A stretch of DNA of 64,000 nucleotides from an uncultured Bradyrhizobium sp. (GCF_947648125.1 NZ_CANSMR010000002.1:372001-436000); one strand, 5' to 3'. Shown: positions 1 through 7,387, numbered from the stretch's first letter. Notes: a model not told the origin generated them from the letters alone. Program-made: numbers and translations.

Positions 1-538
1 GCCCGACGATTTCGACGCCATCGATCTGCTTCAACTCGCTGATCTGCTGGATCGCAAGGTCGGCCTCGCCGCTGACGAGCCTTTCCGCCGTGAAGCCCGC
101 CGGAATGATCACCGCACGGGCGTTGACCGCCTCGGCAATACCGAGACGCGCGATCAGCTGCGCGAACAGGATGCCGCTGGCGCCGAGCCGCGAATAGGCC
201 ACCGCCCGCGCGCCGAGCAGCGCGGCACGCAATGCGGCTTCGCTCGCGATGTCGGGATGCGCGGCGCCCGCTTTCACGGCGACGCCGACATAGGACCGTG
301 CGAGATCGACAACACTTTTCCGCGCAACGCGGCCCTCGCCGGTCATCTCGTCGAGGCCCTCGCGGGTCAGGATCACGAGATCGGCGGTCTCGCCGCCGCG
401 CAGGCGTTCGAGCAGCGCCAGCGTCGGCGCGAAATCGGCATCGATCCGCACACCACTTGCCGCCTGGTAGGCCGCGGCAACGCGCGCGACCGCGCCCTTC
501 AGCGCCAGCGTCGAGAGCACGCGAACCGAATTGTCCAT
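1..538 (-). CDS. ModA-like substrate-binding protein (partial, runs off the left edge)
   Basis: Reading leftwards from an ATG, the frame stays open to the window edge, giving about 179 residues that begin MDNSVRVLSTLALKGAV. The pattern (LSTLALKG near the start, then ADLVILTREGLDEM, then SRLGASGILFAQLI) matches the ModA-like type 2 periplasmic-binding fold used for molybdate and related anions. No signal peptide or lipobox is visible, so a soluble cytosolic binding protein or sensor is as likely as a transporter component. It ends upstream of the GrlR-like gene on the same strand, with 5 bases between its start and that gene's stop. Family-level call only; the ligand cannot be inferred. Confidence 0.75.
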   Translation of the reverse strand, partial: MDNSVRVLSTLALKGAVARVAAAYQAASGVRIDADFAPTLALLERLRGGETADLVILTREGLDEMTGEGRVARKSVVDLARSYVGVAVKAGAAHPDIASEAALRAALLGARAVAYSRLGASGILFAQLIARLGIAEAVNARAVIIPAGFTAERLVSGEADLAIQQISELKQIDGVEIVG

Positions 539-543
539 TCCCC

Positions 544-1248
544 TTACGCCCGCCGCATCAGCTTGAGCGCGGCCTTGAGGCGGAGGCTGCGCTTGCCGGC
601 AAGCGCCGTCGCTTCGAGCAAAGCGCCTTCCGCGTCGCAGGTACCGGCAAAGCCGATGCCGACCTCATGGCCGCCGAACACAGGGTTCTCACCCATCGCC
701 GAGGTGTGCTCCTGATTGAGGATCTGCCCCTTCCAGCGACCTTTCTCTGACGTGTAGGTGCCGAGATAGTAGAAGAACGCATCGCCGCCGAGGATGCGGC
801 CATTATTCAGCAGCATCACGCCGGTGAGGCTGCCGTCGACACCGTCGAGCAGCTGGATGTGGATCGAATAGAGCCCGTTGATGATGCCGCCCTCGCCGAC
901 CCCGCCTGCGATCGGGACCTCGTCCTCGGTGATCGGCGTCATCACCGACTGGAACGGCACGCCGGGCAACTCCTTCAGCTCGCCCTCGAAGCGGTAGAGC
1001 TCGCCGTCCGGGCCGCCCTTGGCGAGCAGCGTCGCGTCATCGGTGCCGGCCATCGCACGGTAGTTCGGATCGGGGTTGTGGCGGACGGTCTGGATCTCGA
1101 CCGCGACCTCGTCGCCGGCCTTCTCGTAGGTGCCGATATGGGCGAAGGCCGAGTTGCCGCCGAGCATCTTGCCGTCGCCGACATACATCACGCTGCGGCC
1201 GACGGCGCCGCCCAGCTCGAACCGGACCTTGTAAAACCCTTCAAACAA
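544..1248 (-). CDS. GrlR-like family protein with two tandem domains
   Basis: A 234-residue protein if translation starts at the TTG giving MFEGFYKVRF; the frame stays open to an ATG at 1338, but the extra N-terminus is Arg/Cys-rich and unlike the family. Two similar modules follow each other. The first (about 1-105) contains FEGFYKVRFELG, LGGNSAFAHIGTYE and HNPDPNYRAM. The second (about 118-234) contains INGLYSIHIQLLDG, LGGDAFFYYLGTYT, GRWKGQILNQEHTS and VGIGFAGTC. The second module resembles the single-domain protein at 6908-7252. GrlR is known as a small beta-barrel-like regulator that binds GrlA in enteropathogens; GrlR-like proteins are also found in non-pathogens without type III secretion, where their role is unknown. 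No partner activator is encoded nearby. Confidence 0.75.
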   Translation of the reverse strand: MFEGFYKVRFELGGAVGRSVMYVGDGKMLGGNSAFAHIGTYEKAGDEVAVEIQTVRHNPDPNYRAMAGTDDATLLAKGGPDGELYRFEGELKELPGVPFQSVMTPITEDEVPIAGGVGEGGIINGLYSIHIQLLDGVDGSLTGVMLLNNGRILGGDAFFYYLGTYTSEKGRWKGQILNQEHTSAMGENPVFGGHEVGIGFAGTCDAEGALLEATALAGKRSLRLKAALKLMRRA

Positions 1249-1358
1249 GCGCCGTGTCCCCGGGCAGCCAAGATACAACCGTTGTCTAGCGCGGTTCATA
1301 ACGCAGCGAAACCGCTTTCGGCGGCAGGCCGCCCGCAAAGACTGTCGTCAAAAAGCAA

Positions 1359-1390
1359 GGGTCCGCCAAGGCAGTCGCCCTGGCGGACCC
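1359..1390 (-). terminator. Intrinsic terminator downstream of glnII
   Basis: GGGTCCGCCA and TGGCGGACCC form a perfect 10-bp stem around a 12-nt loop. Read on the minus strand, the stem is followed by TTGCTTTTTG, a short U-rich tract. It sits about 70 bases after the glnII stop codon, as expected for a Rho-independent terminator of that gene. Confidence 0.75.
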
Positions 1391-1460
1391 TATTGCGGTA
1401 CCGGATGGCTCCATCCGGGTCTGACAGCTGCTTAGGCGGCGGCCATTAAGCCGGAGCCAC

Positions 1461-2495
1461 TTAAGCCGCGGCCTTGGCGCCGGTCGGCACCTCGGAGATC
1501 GTCTTCAGGATCTGCGAAGCGATCTGGTAGGGGTCGCCTTGCGAGTTCGGACGGCGGTCTTCCAGATAGCCCTTGTAGCCGTTGTTGACGAAGGAGTGGG
1601 GCACGCGGATCGACGCACCACGATCAGCCACGCCATAGCTGAACTTGTTCCACGGCGCGGTCTCGTGCTTGCCGGTCAGACGCTTGTCGTTGTCCGGGCC
1701 GTAGACGGCGATGTGGTCCATCAGGTTCTTGTCGAAGGCCTTCATCAGGCTCTCGAAGTACTCCTTGCCGCCGACTTCGCGCATGTACTTGGTCGAGAAG
1801 TTGGCGTGCATGCCCGAGCCGTTCCAGTCGGTGTCGCCGAGCGGCTTGCAGTGGAATTCGATATCGATGCCGTAGCTCTCGGTGAGGCGCAGCATCAGAT
1901 AGCGGGCCATCCACATCTGGTCAGCGGCGGTCTTGGAGCCCTTGCCGAAGATCTGGAATTCCCACTGGCCCTTCGCCACTTCGGCGTTGATGCCTTCGTG
2001 GTTGATGCCGGCGGCGAGGCAGAGATTGAGATGCTCTTCGACGATCTTGCGGGCGACGCTGCCGACGTTCTTGTAGCCGACGCCGGTGTAGTACGGGCCC
2101 TGCGGAGCCGGATAACCCTCTTCCGGGAAGCCGAGCGGACGGCCGTCCTTGTAGAAGAAGTATTCCTGCTCGAAGCCGAACCAGGCGCCTTCGTCATCCA
2201 GAACGGTGGCGCGCTTGTTCGAGACATGCGGCGTCTTGCCGTCGGGCATCATGACTTCGCACATGACAAGCACGCCGTTCTCGCGCGCGGCGTCGGGATA
2301 GCAGGCGACCGGCTTCAGCACGCAGTCAGAGCTGTGGCCTTCAGCCTGCTGAGTGGACGAACCGTCAAAGCCCCACAGCGGAAGCTGTTCGAGGGTCGGG
2401 AACGACGCGAATTCCTTGATCTGCGTCTTGCCGCGCAGGCTCGGCGTCGGCGTATATCCGTCGAGCCAGATATACTCGAGCTTGTACTTGGTCAT
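1461..2495 (-). CDS. glnII: Type II glutamine synthetase (GlnII)
   Basis: A 344-residue glutamine synthetase of the eukaryotic-like GSII class, which makes glutamine from glutamate, ammonia and ATP in the cytosol. It starts MTKYKLEYIWLDGY. FDGSS lies at 43-47, the metal-binding glutamate block FEQEYFF at 108-114, NGSGMH at 225-230, RGASIRVP at 292-299, and the C-terminal EDRRPNSQGDPY block at 312-323. The ATG was preferred over an in-frame start 20 codons upstream because AGAGAGG lies 5 bases before it. An exact -24/-12 promoter lies about 95 bases upstream. Rhizobia typically carry GSI and GSII, and GSII is not adenylylated but transcriptionally controlled by NtrC. It is divergent from the DUF2735 gene. 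Confidence 0.97.
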   Translation of the reverse strand: MTKYKLEYIWLDGYTPTPSLRGKTQIKEFASFPTLEQLPLWGFDGSSTQQAEGHSSDCVLKPVACYPDAARENGVLVMCEVMMPDGKTPHVSNKRATVLDDEGAWFGFEQEYFFYKDGRPLGFPEEGYPAPQGPYYTGVGYKNVGSVARKIVEEHLNLCLAAGINHEGINAEVAKGQWEFQIFGKGSKTAADQMWMARYLMLRLTESYGIDIEFHCKPLGDTDWNGSGMHANFSTKYMREVGGKEYFESLMKAFDKNLMDHIAVYGPDNDKRLTGKHETAPWNKFSYGVADRGASIRVPHSFVNNGYKGYLEDRRPNSQGDPYQIASQILKTISEVPTGAKAAA

Positions 2496-2589
2496 TGAAC
2501 CTCTCTGTTGATGATGCAAAACCGTGAGGAACCGAAAGCCAGTCGGCCGCCGCACGCGTACCCGGCCACCATCGGCCGGCTCTTACTAA

Positions 2590-2604
2590 GCAATTAAAAT
2601 GCCA
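2590..2604 (-). promoter_or_regulatory. Sigma-54 (-24/-12) promoter of glnII
   Basis: On the minus strand the sequence is TGGCATTTTAATTGC. The invariant GG and GC doublets have the exact 10-bp gap of the RpoN consensus TGGCAC-N5-TTGC. Transcription would start near 2578, leaving a leader of roughly 80 nt before the glnII ATG. NtrC/RpoN control of glnII is established for rhizobia; the site itself is read from the sequence. Apart from this site and the dyads listed separately, I see nothing in the 540-bp glnII/DUF2735 intergenic region. Confidence 0.85.
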
Positions 2605-2663
2605 GTCGCTGCACTGCGGCACCCGCCCGGCCTGCGGATGTCCACAGCGGACATCGCATTTTT

Positions 2664-2686
2664 AGCTGCGACAAAGCAGCGCAGCT
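2664..2686. promoter_or_regulatory. Dyad upstream of the glnII sigma-54 promoter, candidate NtrC enhancer
   Basis: AGCTGCG and CGCAGCT form a perfect 7-bp inverted repeat with a 9-base spacer, centred about 78 bp upstream of the -12/-24 element. A second, shorter dyad TGTCC-N5-GGACA lies at 2639-2653. Sigma-54 promoters need an upstream activator site, and these are the best symmetric candidates. Neither matches the enteric NtrC consensus closely, so the assignment is inference. Confidence 0.4.
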
Positions 2687-2860
2687 GGCATGCGCCACGA
2701 TCAGCCAAAATCTTCTCTCAGCCCCCTCCGCCGCCCGTTTCTGCAGCAAATTCAGCTACGACACCGGCCGCCGATTAATGCTGCGGCAGCGCCATGTGAC
2801 AGTTCGTGTCCAACCATCGGGCGCCGGGCAACCATCACCTCGGCCCAAGCGTTGGTCAGC

Positions 2861-2883
2861 TGCATCCTGCCTCGCAGGATGCA
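2861..2883. repeat. Perfect 10-bp hairpin/dyad in the glnII-DUF2735 intergenic region
   Basis: TGCATCCTGC, loop CTC, GCAGGATGCA. The symmetry is perfect over ten base pairs. No U-tract follows on either strand and no gene ends here, so a terminator is unlikely. An operator for the divergent DUF2735 gene, or a structured leader, is more plausible. Confidence 0.5.
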
Positions 2884-3036
2884 AACCCGGAATTGCACAC
2901 TAATTGGACAGAGAATGACTATTTCTTGGTCAACTTGCACCCCGCCGGGCCCGGTCCGATATCAAAACGACGGTAACGACACGCGAATGAGTCGGGCGCA
3001 CCATGGAGGCTCGCTCCGGCCATAGGAGACTTTGAC

Positions 3037-3237
3037 ATGATCACGACGGGCCAAAATCAGGAATCGGCAACGATCTATCAATTCCCGGCTGGGGGCCGCG
3101 CGGCTCTCGGCGGACGCCGCTACGGCGAGATGCGGACGGCGCGCGAGCTTGTCGCTGAGGTCGAGACCTCCGCTTGCAGCGAGAGCTGGTACCATCAGGC
3201 GGCCATCGACGACGCTAAGCCGAGCCGCGATCACTGA
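3037..3237 (+). CDS. DUF2735 family small protein
   Basis: A 66-residue protein with the family's characteristic core ATIYQFPAGGRAALGGRRYGE. AGGAG lies 8 bases before the ATG. DUF2735 genes are small, are confined largely to rhizobia and relatives, and are commonly found next to glnII, as here; this suggests a link to nitrogen metabolism, but I know of no assigned function. The tail (residues 30-66) is polar, with Cys46 and Trp50. No membrane segment or signal peptide is visible. It is followed closely by an intrinsic terminator, so it is probably transcribed alone. Confidence 0.85.
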   Translation: MITTGQNQESATIYQFPAGGRAALGGRRYGEMRTARELVAEVETSACSESWYHQAAIDDAKPSRDH

Positions 3238-3294
3238 TGTCGATCAGGCAGAGAGGCGCGACGCAAAAACGTCAGACAGCAACAGAGCAGTAGG

Positions 3295-3327
3295 AAAGGG
3301 TCGGAACGCAGCGTTTCGGCCCTTTTT
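3295..3327 (+). terminator. Intrinsic terminator after DUF2735 gene
   Basis: AAAGGGTCGGAAC pairs with GTTTCGGCCCTTT (two G-U or mismatch positions) around a 5-nt loop, followed by a run of five Ts. It abuts the stop of the convergent MliC-like gene and may serve both strands. Confidence 0.8.
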
Positions 3328-3638
3328 CATGCCAGCTCGCAGGCCGTCACCGGCCGCTTGGCGTGCCGGAGCCTGGTCAATCCAGCCCGCGTGATCTCAA
3401 GCGTGACCCCGCCGCCCCTGTAGCGCGTGCCCGTCAGCGACAGACGCTTCGTCAGTGTCACCGCCTTGCCGTCGAGTTGCAGATGCGCGCGGGTGTCCCC
3501 GCCAAAGAACGCCGCAATGAACTGCGTGCCGTCGGCACAATGATAATTCCGGAAGGCGGATTGCGCCGGCGCTGCCGAGGAACCAAAGATCTCGAAAAGA
3601 ATTGCGCCGACGAGAATGGCGCCTCCGCGATAAGTCAT
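3327..3638 (-). CDS. MliC-like C-type lysozyme inhibitor
   Basis: A 103-residue exported protein. Residues 1-27 form a hydrophobic signal peptide ending in a PAQS/A cleavage region with no lipobox cysteine, so it is probably periplasmic rather than a lipoprotein. The mature part has the MliC pattern: YHCADGTQF, an aliphatic/Ala strand, LDGKAVTL, then LTGTRYRGGGVTLEI. Cys34 and Cys100 are placed for the usual disulfide. MliC proteins protect peptidoglycan from host or competitor c-type lysozyme. GGGGGAG precedes the ATG. It is a single gene, convergent with DUF2735. Confidence 0.8.
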   Translation of the reverse strand: MTYRGGAILVGAILFEIFGSSAAPAQSAFRNYHCADGTQFIAAFFGGDTRAHLQLDGKAVTLTKRLSLTGTRYRGGGVTLEITRAGLTRLRHAKRPVTACELA

Positions 3639-3706
3639 ATTCTCCCCCCGAGAGGCCGGTTATAGACCTGTCTGCGCCGACACTCCTGCGCCAGGATTCA
3701 TCCACC

Positions 3707-3734
3707 AAGTTTTCTGCGCCAAGTTTTCTGCGCC
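3707..3734. repeat. Two tandem copies of a 14-bp unit
   Basis: AAGTTTTCTGCGCC occurs twice in direct succession, followed by a third partial AAG. Related CTGCGCC words lie just upstream near 3672 and 3686. It lies between the divergent MliC and phosphatase genes and could be a regulator-binding array or simple slippage. Confidence 0.6.
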
Positions 3735-3765
3735 AAGACCTCACCAGCTGCAACAGGCCCGCCCG

Positions 3766-4509
3766 ATGTCAGAAGCCCCTGCCCGTCACCTCAATCTCGC
3801 CGGCGCCAGCAATTTTCGCGACCTTGGCGGCTACCAGACGCGTGACGGCCGGACGGTGCGCTGGCGGCAGATCTTCCGCTCCAACCATCTTGCCTATCTC
3901 ACCGAGCAGGACATCGCTGTGGTGCGCTCGCTCGGGGTCAAGAGCGCGTTCGATTTCCGCGGCGTTGCCGAGCGCGCCGAGGCGCTGTGCAGCATGCGCG
4001 ACGTTGCCGTGCATTCACTTCCGGTCGAGCCGACGGTGGTTGCTTCGCTGCGGGCGATCGCCAGCAACCGTCAACTTCTGGAATCCGACGCGATCGACGT
4101 GATGCGGGATTCCTACCGCGGTTATGTCCAGGACAACACGCCGCGCTATCGCACGCTGTTCGCTCATCTGCTCGAAGACCGCGCCCCGCTGGTGATCCAC
4201 TGCACCGCGGGCAAGGACCGCACCGGCTTTGCCTGCGCGCTGATCCTGCATTCGCTTGGCGTCCCCGATCAGGTGATCGCGGACGACTATCTCCTGACCA
4301 ACCAGTTCTACAAGCGCGACCCGGCCCACAGCACCGAGCTGCCCGATGACGTCAAGCAGGTGCTCGGCACCGTACGCGCGGCGTTTCTGGAGGCGGCGTT
4401 CGAGGCGATCGATGCCGATTATGGCGGCCTCGACGGATATTTCCGCGAAGGCCTCGGGCTCGGCCAGGCCGAGCGCAAGGCGCTTGAAGGCCGCTATCTG
4501 CAGGCCTGA
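3766..4509 (+). CDS. PTP-type tyrosine/phosphoinositide phosphatase (Y_phosphatase3 family)
   Basis: A 247-residue protein-tyrosine-phosphatase-like enzyme. The P-loop HCTAGKDRTG lies at 145-154, with nucleophile Cys146 and Arg152. The N-terminal family signature NFRDLGGY lies at 16-23, and a DFR motif at 63-65 carries the usual aspartate. The extra lysine in the P-loop (CxxGKxR) is typical of the MptpB/LipA subgroup, which can act on phosphotyrosine and phosphoinositides. No signal peptide is seen. The ATG has only a weak ribosome-binding site. No kinase or polysaccharide locus lies adjacent, so the substrate is unknown. Confidence 0.9.
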   Translation: MSEAPARHLNLAGASNFRDLGGYQTRDGRTVRWRQIFRSNHLAYLTEQDIAVVRSLGVKSAFDFRGVAERAEALCSMRDVAVHSLPVEPTVVASLRAIASNRQLLESDAIDVMRDSYRGYVQDNTPRYRTLFAHLLEDRAPLVIHCTAGKDRTGFACALILHSLGVPDQVIADDYLLTNQFYKRDPAHSTELPDDVKQVLGTVRAAFLEAAFEAIDADYGGLDGYFREGLGLGQAERKALEGRYLQA

Positions 4510-4549
4510 TCAATTCGCGCGAGCGCGATTCAATCAGAACCGAAGGAGC

Positions 4550-4762
4550 TCAGGCCGCAGCGGCCTCGAGCTCGAGCTCCGCGTCGAGATCGGCGATTAC
4601 ATCCTCGAAGGCCGAGATCGCCTGCTGGATTGCGGCGATCTGCATCAACTCCCAGCTGCCCACTGGTCCCGTGCGGTTTTGCAGCGCCACCACGAGATCG
4701 CGCCGCTGCTCCTTAAGCTGAACGAGCGGTAAACCGTGATCCGGAAGATTTCCCATTCGCAT
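4550..4762 (-). CDS. Small conserved-type hypothetical protein
   Basis: About 70 residues (68 if the second ATG is used). AGGTAGGGG lies just before the first ATG (MRMGNLPDHG) and 8 bases before the second, so the second may be the true start. The body LKEQRRDLVVALQN-(x)-AIQQAISAFEDVIADLDAELELEAAAA is strongly helical and acidic at its end, consistent with a short coiled coil. The frame extends upstream to an ATG at 4852, but without a ribosome-binding site. I recognise no family. Confidence 0.6.
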   Translation of the reverse strand: MRMGNLPDHGLPLVQLKEQRRDLVVALQNRTGPVGSWELMQIAAIQQAISAFEDVIADLDAELELEAAAA

Positions 4763-4876
4763 AACCCCTACCTTGGCTGGAGTTCCGCTTCTAAGGAAAG
4801 GGTTCTGAAAACGACTTACGGAACTGCCGCAAATTTTATCCAACCGGCCCACCTCCGTAGTCTTACGTAGTCGGGT

Positions 4877-5566
4877 CTAGGTGATGCCTTCCGGCTTCAA
4901 GGCCTCGTCGATCGCGCCGAACAGCGACTGGGTCACACAGTTCGTCGCCCATTCGCTGGTGTGAAGCTGCCCGCCATCGTCGAGCTCGCTAAGCGGAATC
5001 CCGGCATCGGCCCAGCGTTTCATCAGCGCGAAACGGCTGAACAGGTTGACGCCCTTGGTTGACGTGACCTCCGCGATCATCGGCATGATCACATTGGCGA
5101 GATTGAGCGCAGCGTCCGTTCCGACGATCGCCTGCGTGTACTGTGAATCCATCACGATCACGTCGAGCGGCTCCGCGGCGAGCACGTCGAGCCCGGCCTC
5201 CAGCGTGGCGCGGACCTCGGCCGGATTGTAGCTCTTGTAGACGGCGTTGGTGCCGACTTGCCAGATCACCAGCACCGGCGCCTCGGTCGTGACGTCGGAC
5301 TCGATGCGCGAATATTCCTCCGGCGCTTCCTGGCCGCCGATCCCGCGGTTGATCACGTCGATCATCCGGCCGAAGAAGCGTTGCCGCAGCAGCATTTCGA
5401 GCCGCGGCGGGTATGGCAGGATGTTGTCGGCGCCCGCGGTCGACGACGATCCGAGCGCCACCACCTTGATCTTGCGCTGGTGCCTGAGCGCTTCCGCGAA
5501 GTGCGGCAGCCGATGAGCGAATTTGACGAGTTCGAGATGGGTTTCGCACGGCCTTGGTGTCGGCAT
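4877..5566 (-). CDS. SGNH/GDSL-type hydrolase
   Basis: A 229-residue esterase-like protein with all four SGNH blocks in order: nucleophile serine in VVALGSSSTAG, the glycine block NRGIGGQ, the GTNA variant of the GxND block (VIWQVGTNA), and the C-terminal Asp/His pair in LDDGGQLHTSEWA. MPTPRPCETH was chosen as the start because CAAGGA lies 8-9 bases upstream; the frame continues to an ATG at 5635. No clear signal peptide. Substrate unknown; small acyl or acetyl esters are typical. It is divergent from the SDR gene. Confidence 0.88.
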   Translation of the reverse strand: MPTPRPCETHLELVKFAHRLPHFAEALRHQRKIKVVALGSSSTAGADNILPYPPRLEMLLRQRFFGRMIDVINRGIGGQEAPEEYSRIESDVTTEAPVLVIWQVGTNAVYKSYNPAEVRATLEAGLDVLAAEPLDVIVMDSQYTQAIVGTDAALNLANVIMPMIAEVTSTKGVNLFSRFALMKRWADAGIPLSELDDGGQLHTSEWATNCVTQSLFGAIDEALKPEGIT

Positions 5567-5690
5567 CGCAAACATCCTTGAGGCGAATGAATTGATGAAT
5601 GCGCGCAGTAGGAGACGAAATTGGCGGCATTGCAAATGAAATCCGCCTGATCATAGTGGGCAGCAACCTGTTGCTGATACGGAGACCGCC

Positions 5691-6371
5691 ATGAACGGAA
5701 AAGCCATCGTCATCACCGGCGCGCTTGGCGCCCTTGGCAAAGTGGTCGCCGAAGAAGCCCTGGCGCGCGGCGCGCGCGTCGCCGGCATCGATCATGCGGC
5801 CTCGCAGCTTGCCGCGACGGCCGATCGTATCGAGCTCGGCAATATCGACCTCACCGACACCGCGCAGGCCACGGCTGCGATCGACAAGGCGGCGGCGCAT
5901 TTCGGCCGGCTCGACGGGCTGATCAACATCGCGGGCGGCTTTACCTTCGAGGCGGTGAGCGACGGCGATCCCGCGACCTGGCAGCGCATGTTCGCGATGA
6001 ACGTGATGACCGCCTTCAACACGTCGCACGCGGCGATTCCGCACCTCATCAGATCGGGCGCCGGACGGATCATCAATATCGGCGCACTCGGCGCCTTGCA
6101 GGCGGCCTCCGGCATGGGTCCCTACGCTGCCTCGAAGGCCGGCGTGCACCGCCTGACAGAGTCGCTCGCTGCCGAGCTCAAGGGCAAGGTCACGGTCAAC
6201 GCGGTGCTGCCCTCGATCATCGACACCGCCGCCAATCGTGCCGCGATGCCGAAGGCCGATATCTCGAAATGGGTGACGCCGAAGGAACTCGCCGACGTCA
6301 TCCTGTTCCTCGCCAGCGACGCCGCGAGCGCGGTCACCGGCGCACTGCTGCCGGTCAACGGGCGGGTTTAG
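5691..6371 (+). CDS. Short-chain dehydrogenase/reductase
   Basis: A 226-residue classical SDR with a Rossmann fold. The NAD(P)-binding TGALGALG is at 9-16, NIAG (variant NNAG) at 79-82, structural Asn104, and the catalytic Ser140/Tyr145/Lys149 triad in ASGMGPYAASKAG. GGAG precedes the ATG. The protein is slightly shorter than the usual 240-260 residues; the substrate loop between strand 6 and the C-terminus is compact. Substrate not predictable from context. Confidence 0.92.
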   Translation: MNGKAIVITGALGALGKVVAEEALARGARVAGIDHAASQLAATADRIELGNIDLTDTAQATAAIDKAAAHFGRLDGLINIAGGFTFEAVSDGDPATWQRMFAMNVMTAFNTSHAAIPHLIRSGAGRIINIGALGALQAASGMGPYAASKAGVHRLTESLAAELKGKVTVNAVLPSIIDTAANRAAMPKADISKWVTPKELADVILFLASDAASAVTGALLPVNGRV

Positions 6372-6428
6372 CGCTCCACTTTGTCCCGACGTCTTTTCGC
6401 CCGATGCTAGCAATGCTATATATCTGGC

Positions 6429-6629
6429 ATGACCACTGCCGAAGACATCGAGAAGGCCGTCGAACAGCTGGCTCCTCGCGAGCTTGCACGTTTTCGCGCC
6501 TGGTTTGAAACGTTCGATGCCGAGCGTTTCGATGCGGCGATCGAACGAGACGCAAAAGCCGGGAAGCTGGACGCCCTGGCAGACGAAGCCTTGACGGCGC
6601 ATCGCGCCGGGCAGTCGCGCGACTTGTGA
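6429..6629 (+). CDS. Type II antitoxin-like protein
   Basis: A 66-residue acidic protein: LAPRELARFRAWFETFDA, then DAAIERDAKAGKLDALADEAL and a final HRAG-SRDL. This pattern is typical of small antitoxins always encoded just upstream of a RelE/ParE-like toxin, and the downstream gene overlaps its stop codon. The N-terminal half may form the DNA-binding or dimer part and the C-terminal helices the toxin-wrapping part; this split is inference. AT-rich sequence (GCTATATATC) immediately upstream may hold the promoter. Confidence 0.8.
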   Translation: MTTAEDIEKAVEQLAPRELARFRAWFETFDAERFDAAIERDAKAGKLDALADEALTAHRAGQSRDL

Positions 6630-6880
6630 AGCACTCCGCCTCCCCGAAGTTTTGGGCCGCCTATCAACAGTTGCCTGTCCCAATCCGGGAGCTCGCCGAC
6701 GCGAACTTCGCACTGTTGAAGCGCAATCCACGTCATCCATCTCTCCAATTCAAGAAGATCGGGCGGTTTTGGTCCGTTAGGGTCGGCTTGCGTTATCGAG
6801 CGCTCGCCGTCGAAACAAACGAGGGATATCTCTGGTTCTGGATCGGCTCTCACGCGGAATATGATCGCCTGATCAGCTAA
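6626..6880 (+). CDS. RelE/ParE-superfamily toxin-like protein
   Basis: An 84-residue basic protein starting at a GTG that overlaps the antitoxin stop (GTGA), showing translational coupling. The body reads FWAAYQQLPVPIRELADANF, HPSLQFKKIG, FWSVRVGLRYRALA, and ends FWIGSHAEYDRLI. The arrangement of two helices followed by a four-strand sheet with Arg in the central strand fits the RelE/ParE fold. Such toxins cleave mRNA on the ribosome or poison gyrase; which applies here cannot be read from sequence. It is convergent with the second GrlR-like gene 27 bases away. Confidence 0.82.
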   Translation: MKHSASPKFWAAYQQLPVPIRELADANFALLKRNPRHPSLQFKKIGRFWSVRVGLRYRALAVETNEGYLWFWIGSHAEYDRLIS

Positions 6881-6907
6881 CGCCGCGAGCCCGTCGAGCA
6901 TCGCCCG

Positions 6908-7252
6908 TTAGTCCGCAACCAGCAGCCGCAGCTTCGACCTGAAGCGGATGCTCTGCTTGCCGGCGAGCGCCATGCCGTCGCCCTCGGCGGTCTCGTCGGT
7001 GTAGGTGCCGGTAAAGCCGATTGTGACCACCTTGCGTTCCCACACCGGGCGCTCGCCATAGGTCGGCGAATGCTCCTCGTTGGTGACCTCGCCCTTCCAC
7101 TTGCCGTCGGCCGCGGTGTAGCTGCCGTGGGCGAAGAAGAACGAGTCGCCGCCGCGCATCTGGCCGTCGCGCAGCACCATGACGCCCTGGTTGCCACCAG
7201 AGACGCCATCGAGAAATTCGACGGTGATGTGATAGAGGCCGTTCCGGATCAT
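6908..7252 (-). CDS. GrlR-like family protein, single domain
   Basis: 114 residues from the ATG giving MIRNGLYHITVEFLDG; the frame is open upstream to a TTG at 7309, but the conserved region begins at the ATG. The order of motifs GLYHITVEF, MRGGDSFFFAHGSYT, GKWKGEVTNEEHSPTYGE and VTIGFTGTYTDE matches domain 2 of the 544-1248 protein nearly motif for motif, so the two genes are paralogues. It ends with the same KSIRFRSKLRL-type tail. No clear ribosome-binding site. Role unknown outside enteropathogens. Confidence 0.78.
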   Translation of the reverse strand: MIRNGLYHITVEFLDGVSGGNQGVMVLRDGQMRGGDSFFFAHGSYTAADGKWKGEVTNEEHSPTYGERPVWERKVVTIGFTGTYTDETAEGDGMALAGKQSIRFRSKLRLLVAD

Positions 7253-7387
7253 GAAATGGTCGCGCCCTGTCCCGGCACAATAATAGCCGCCTGGCCGCGC
7301 TTTGGGCAAATTCCATCCGCCTCAATGGGCGCAATTCCGCGCTATGCTGGCACCTGAGTCGCGGCGGGATGCCGCAGGAGCCGCCTG

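Noticed and set aside
1539-2498. 319-aa frame on the plus strand over glnII
   Set aside because: It is the exact antisense of GlnII, an artefact of GC-rich third positions, and its product is low-complexity Ala/Val/Arg-rich.
2690-3025. 111-aa frame between glnII and DUF2735
   Set aside because: No ribosome-binding site, Arg/Pro-rich low-quality product, and it overlaps the promoter region.
4989-6740. 583-aa minus-strand frame
   Set aside because: It overlaps the GDSL and SDR genes; the Arg-rich composition and lack of a ribosome-binding site mark it as a shadow frame.
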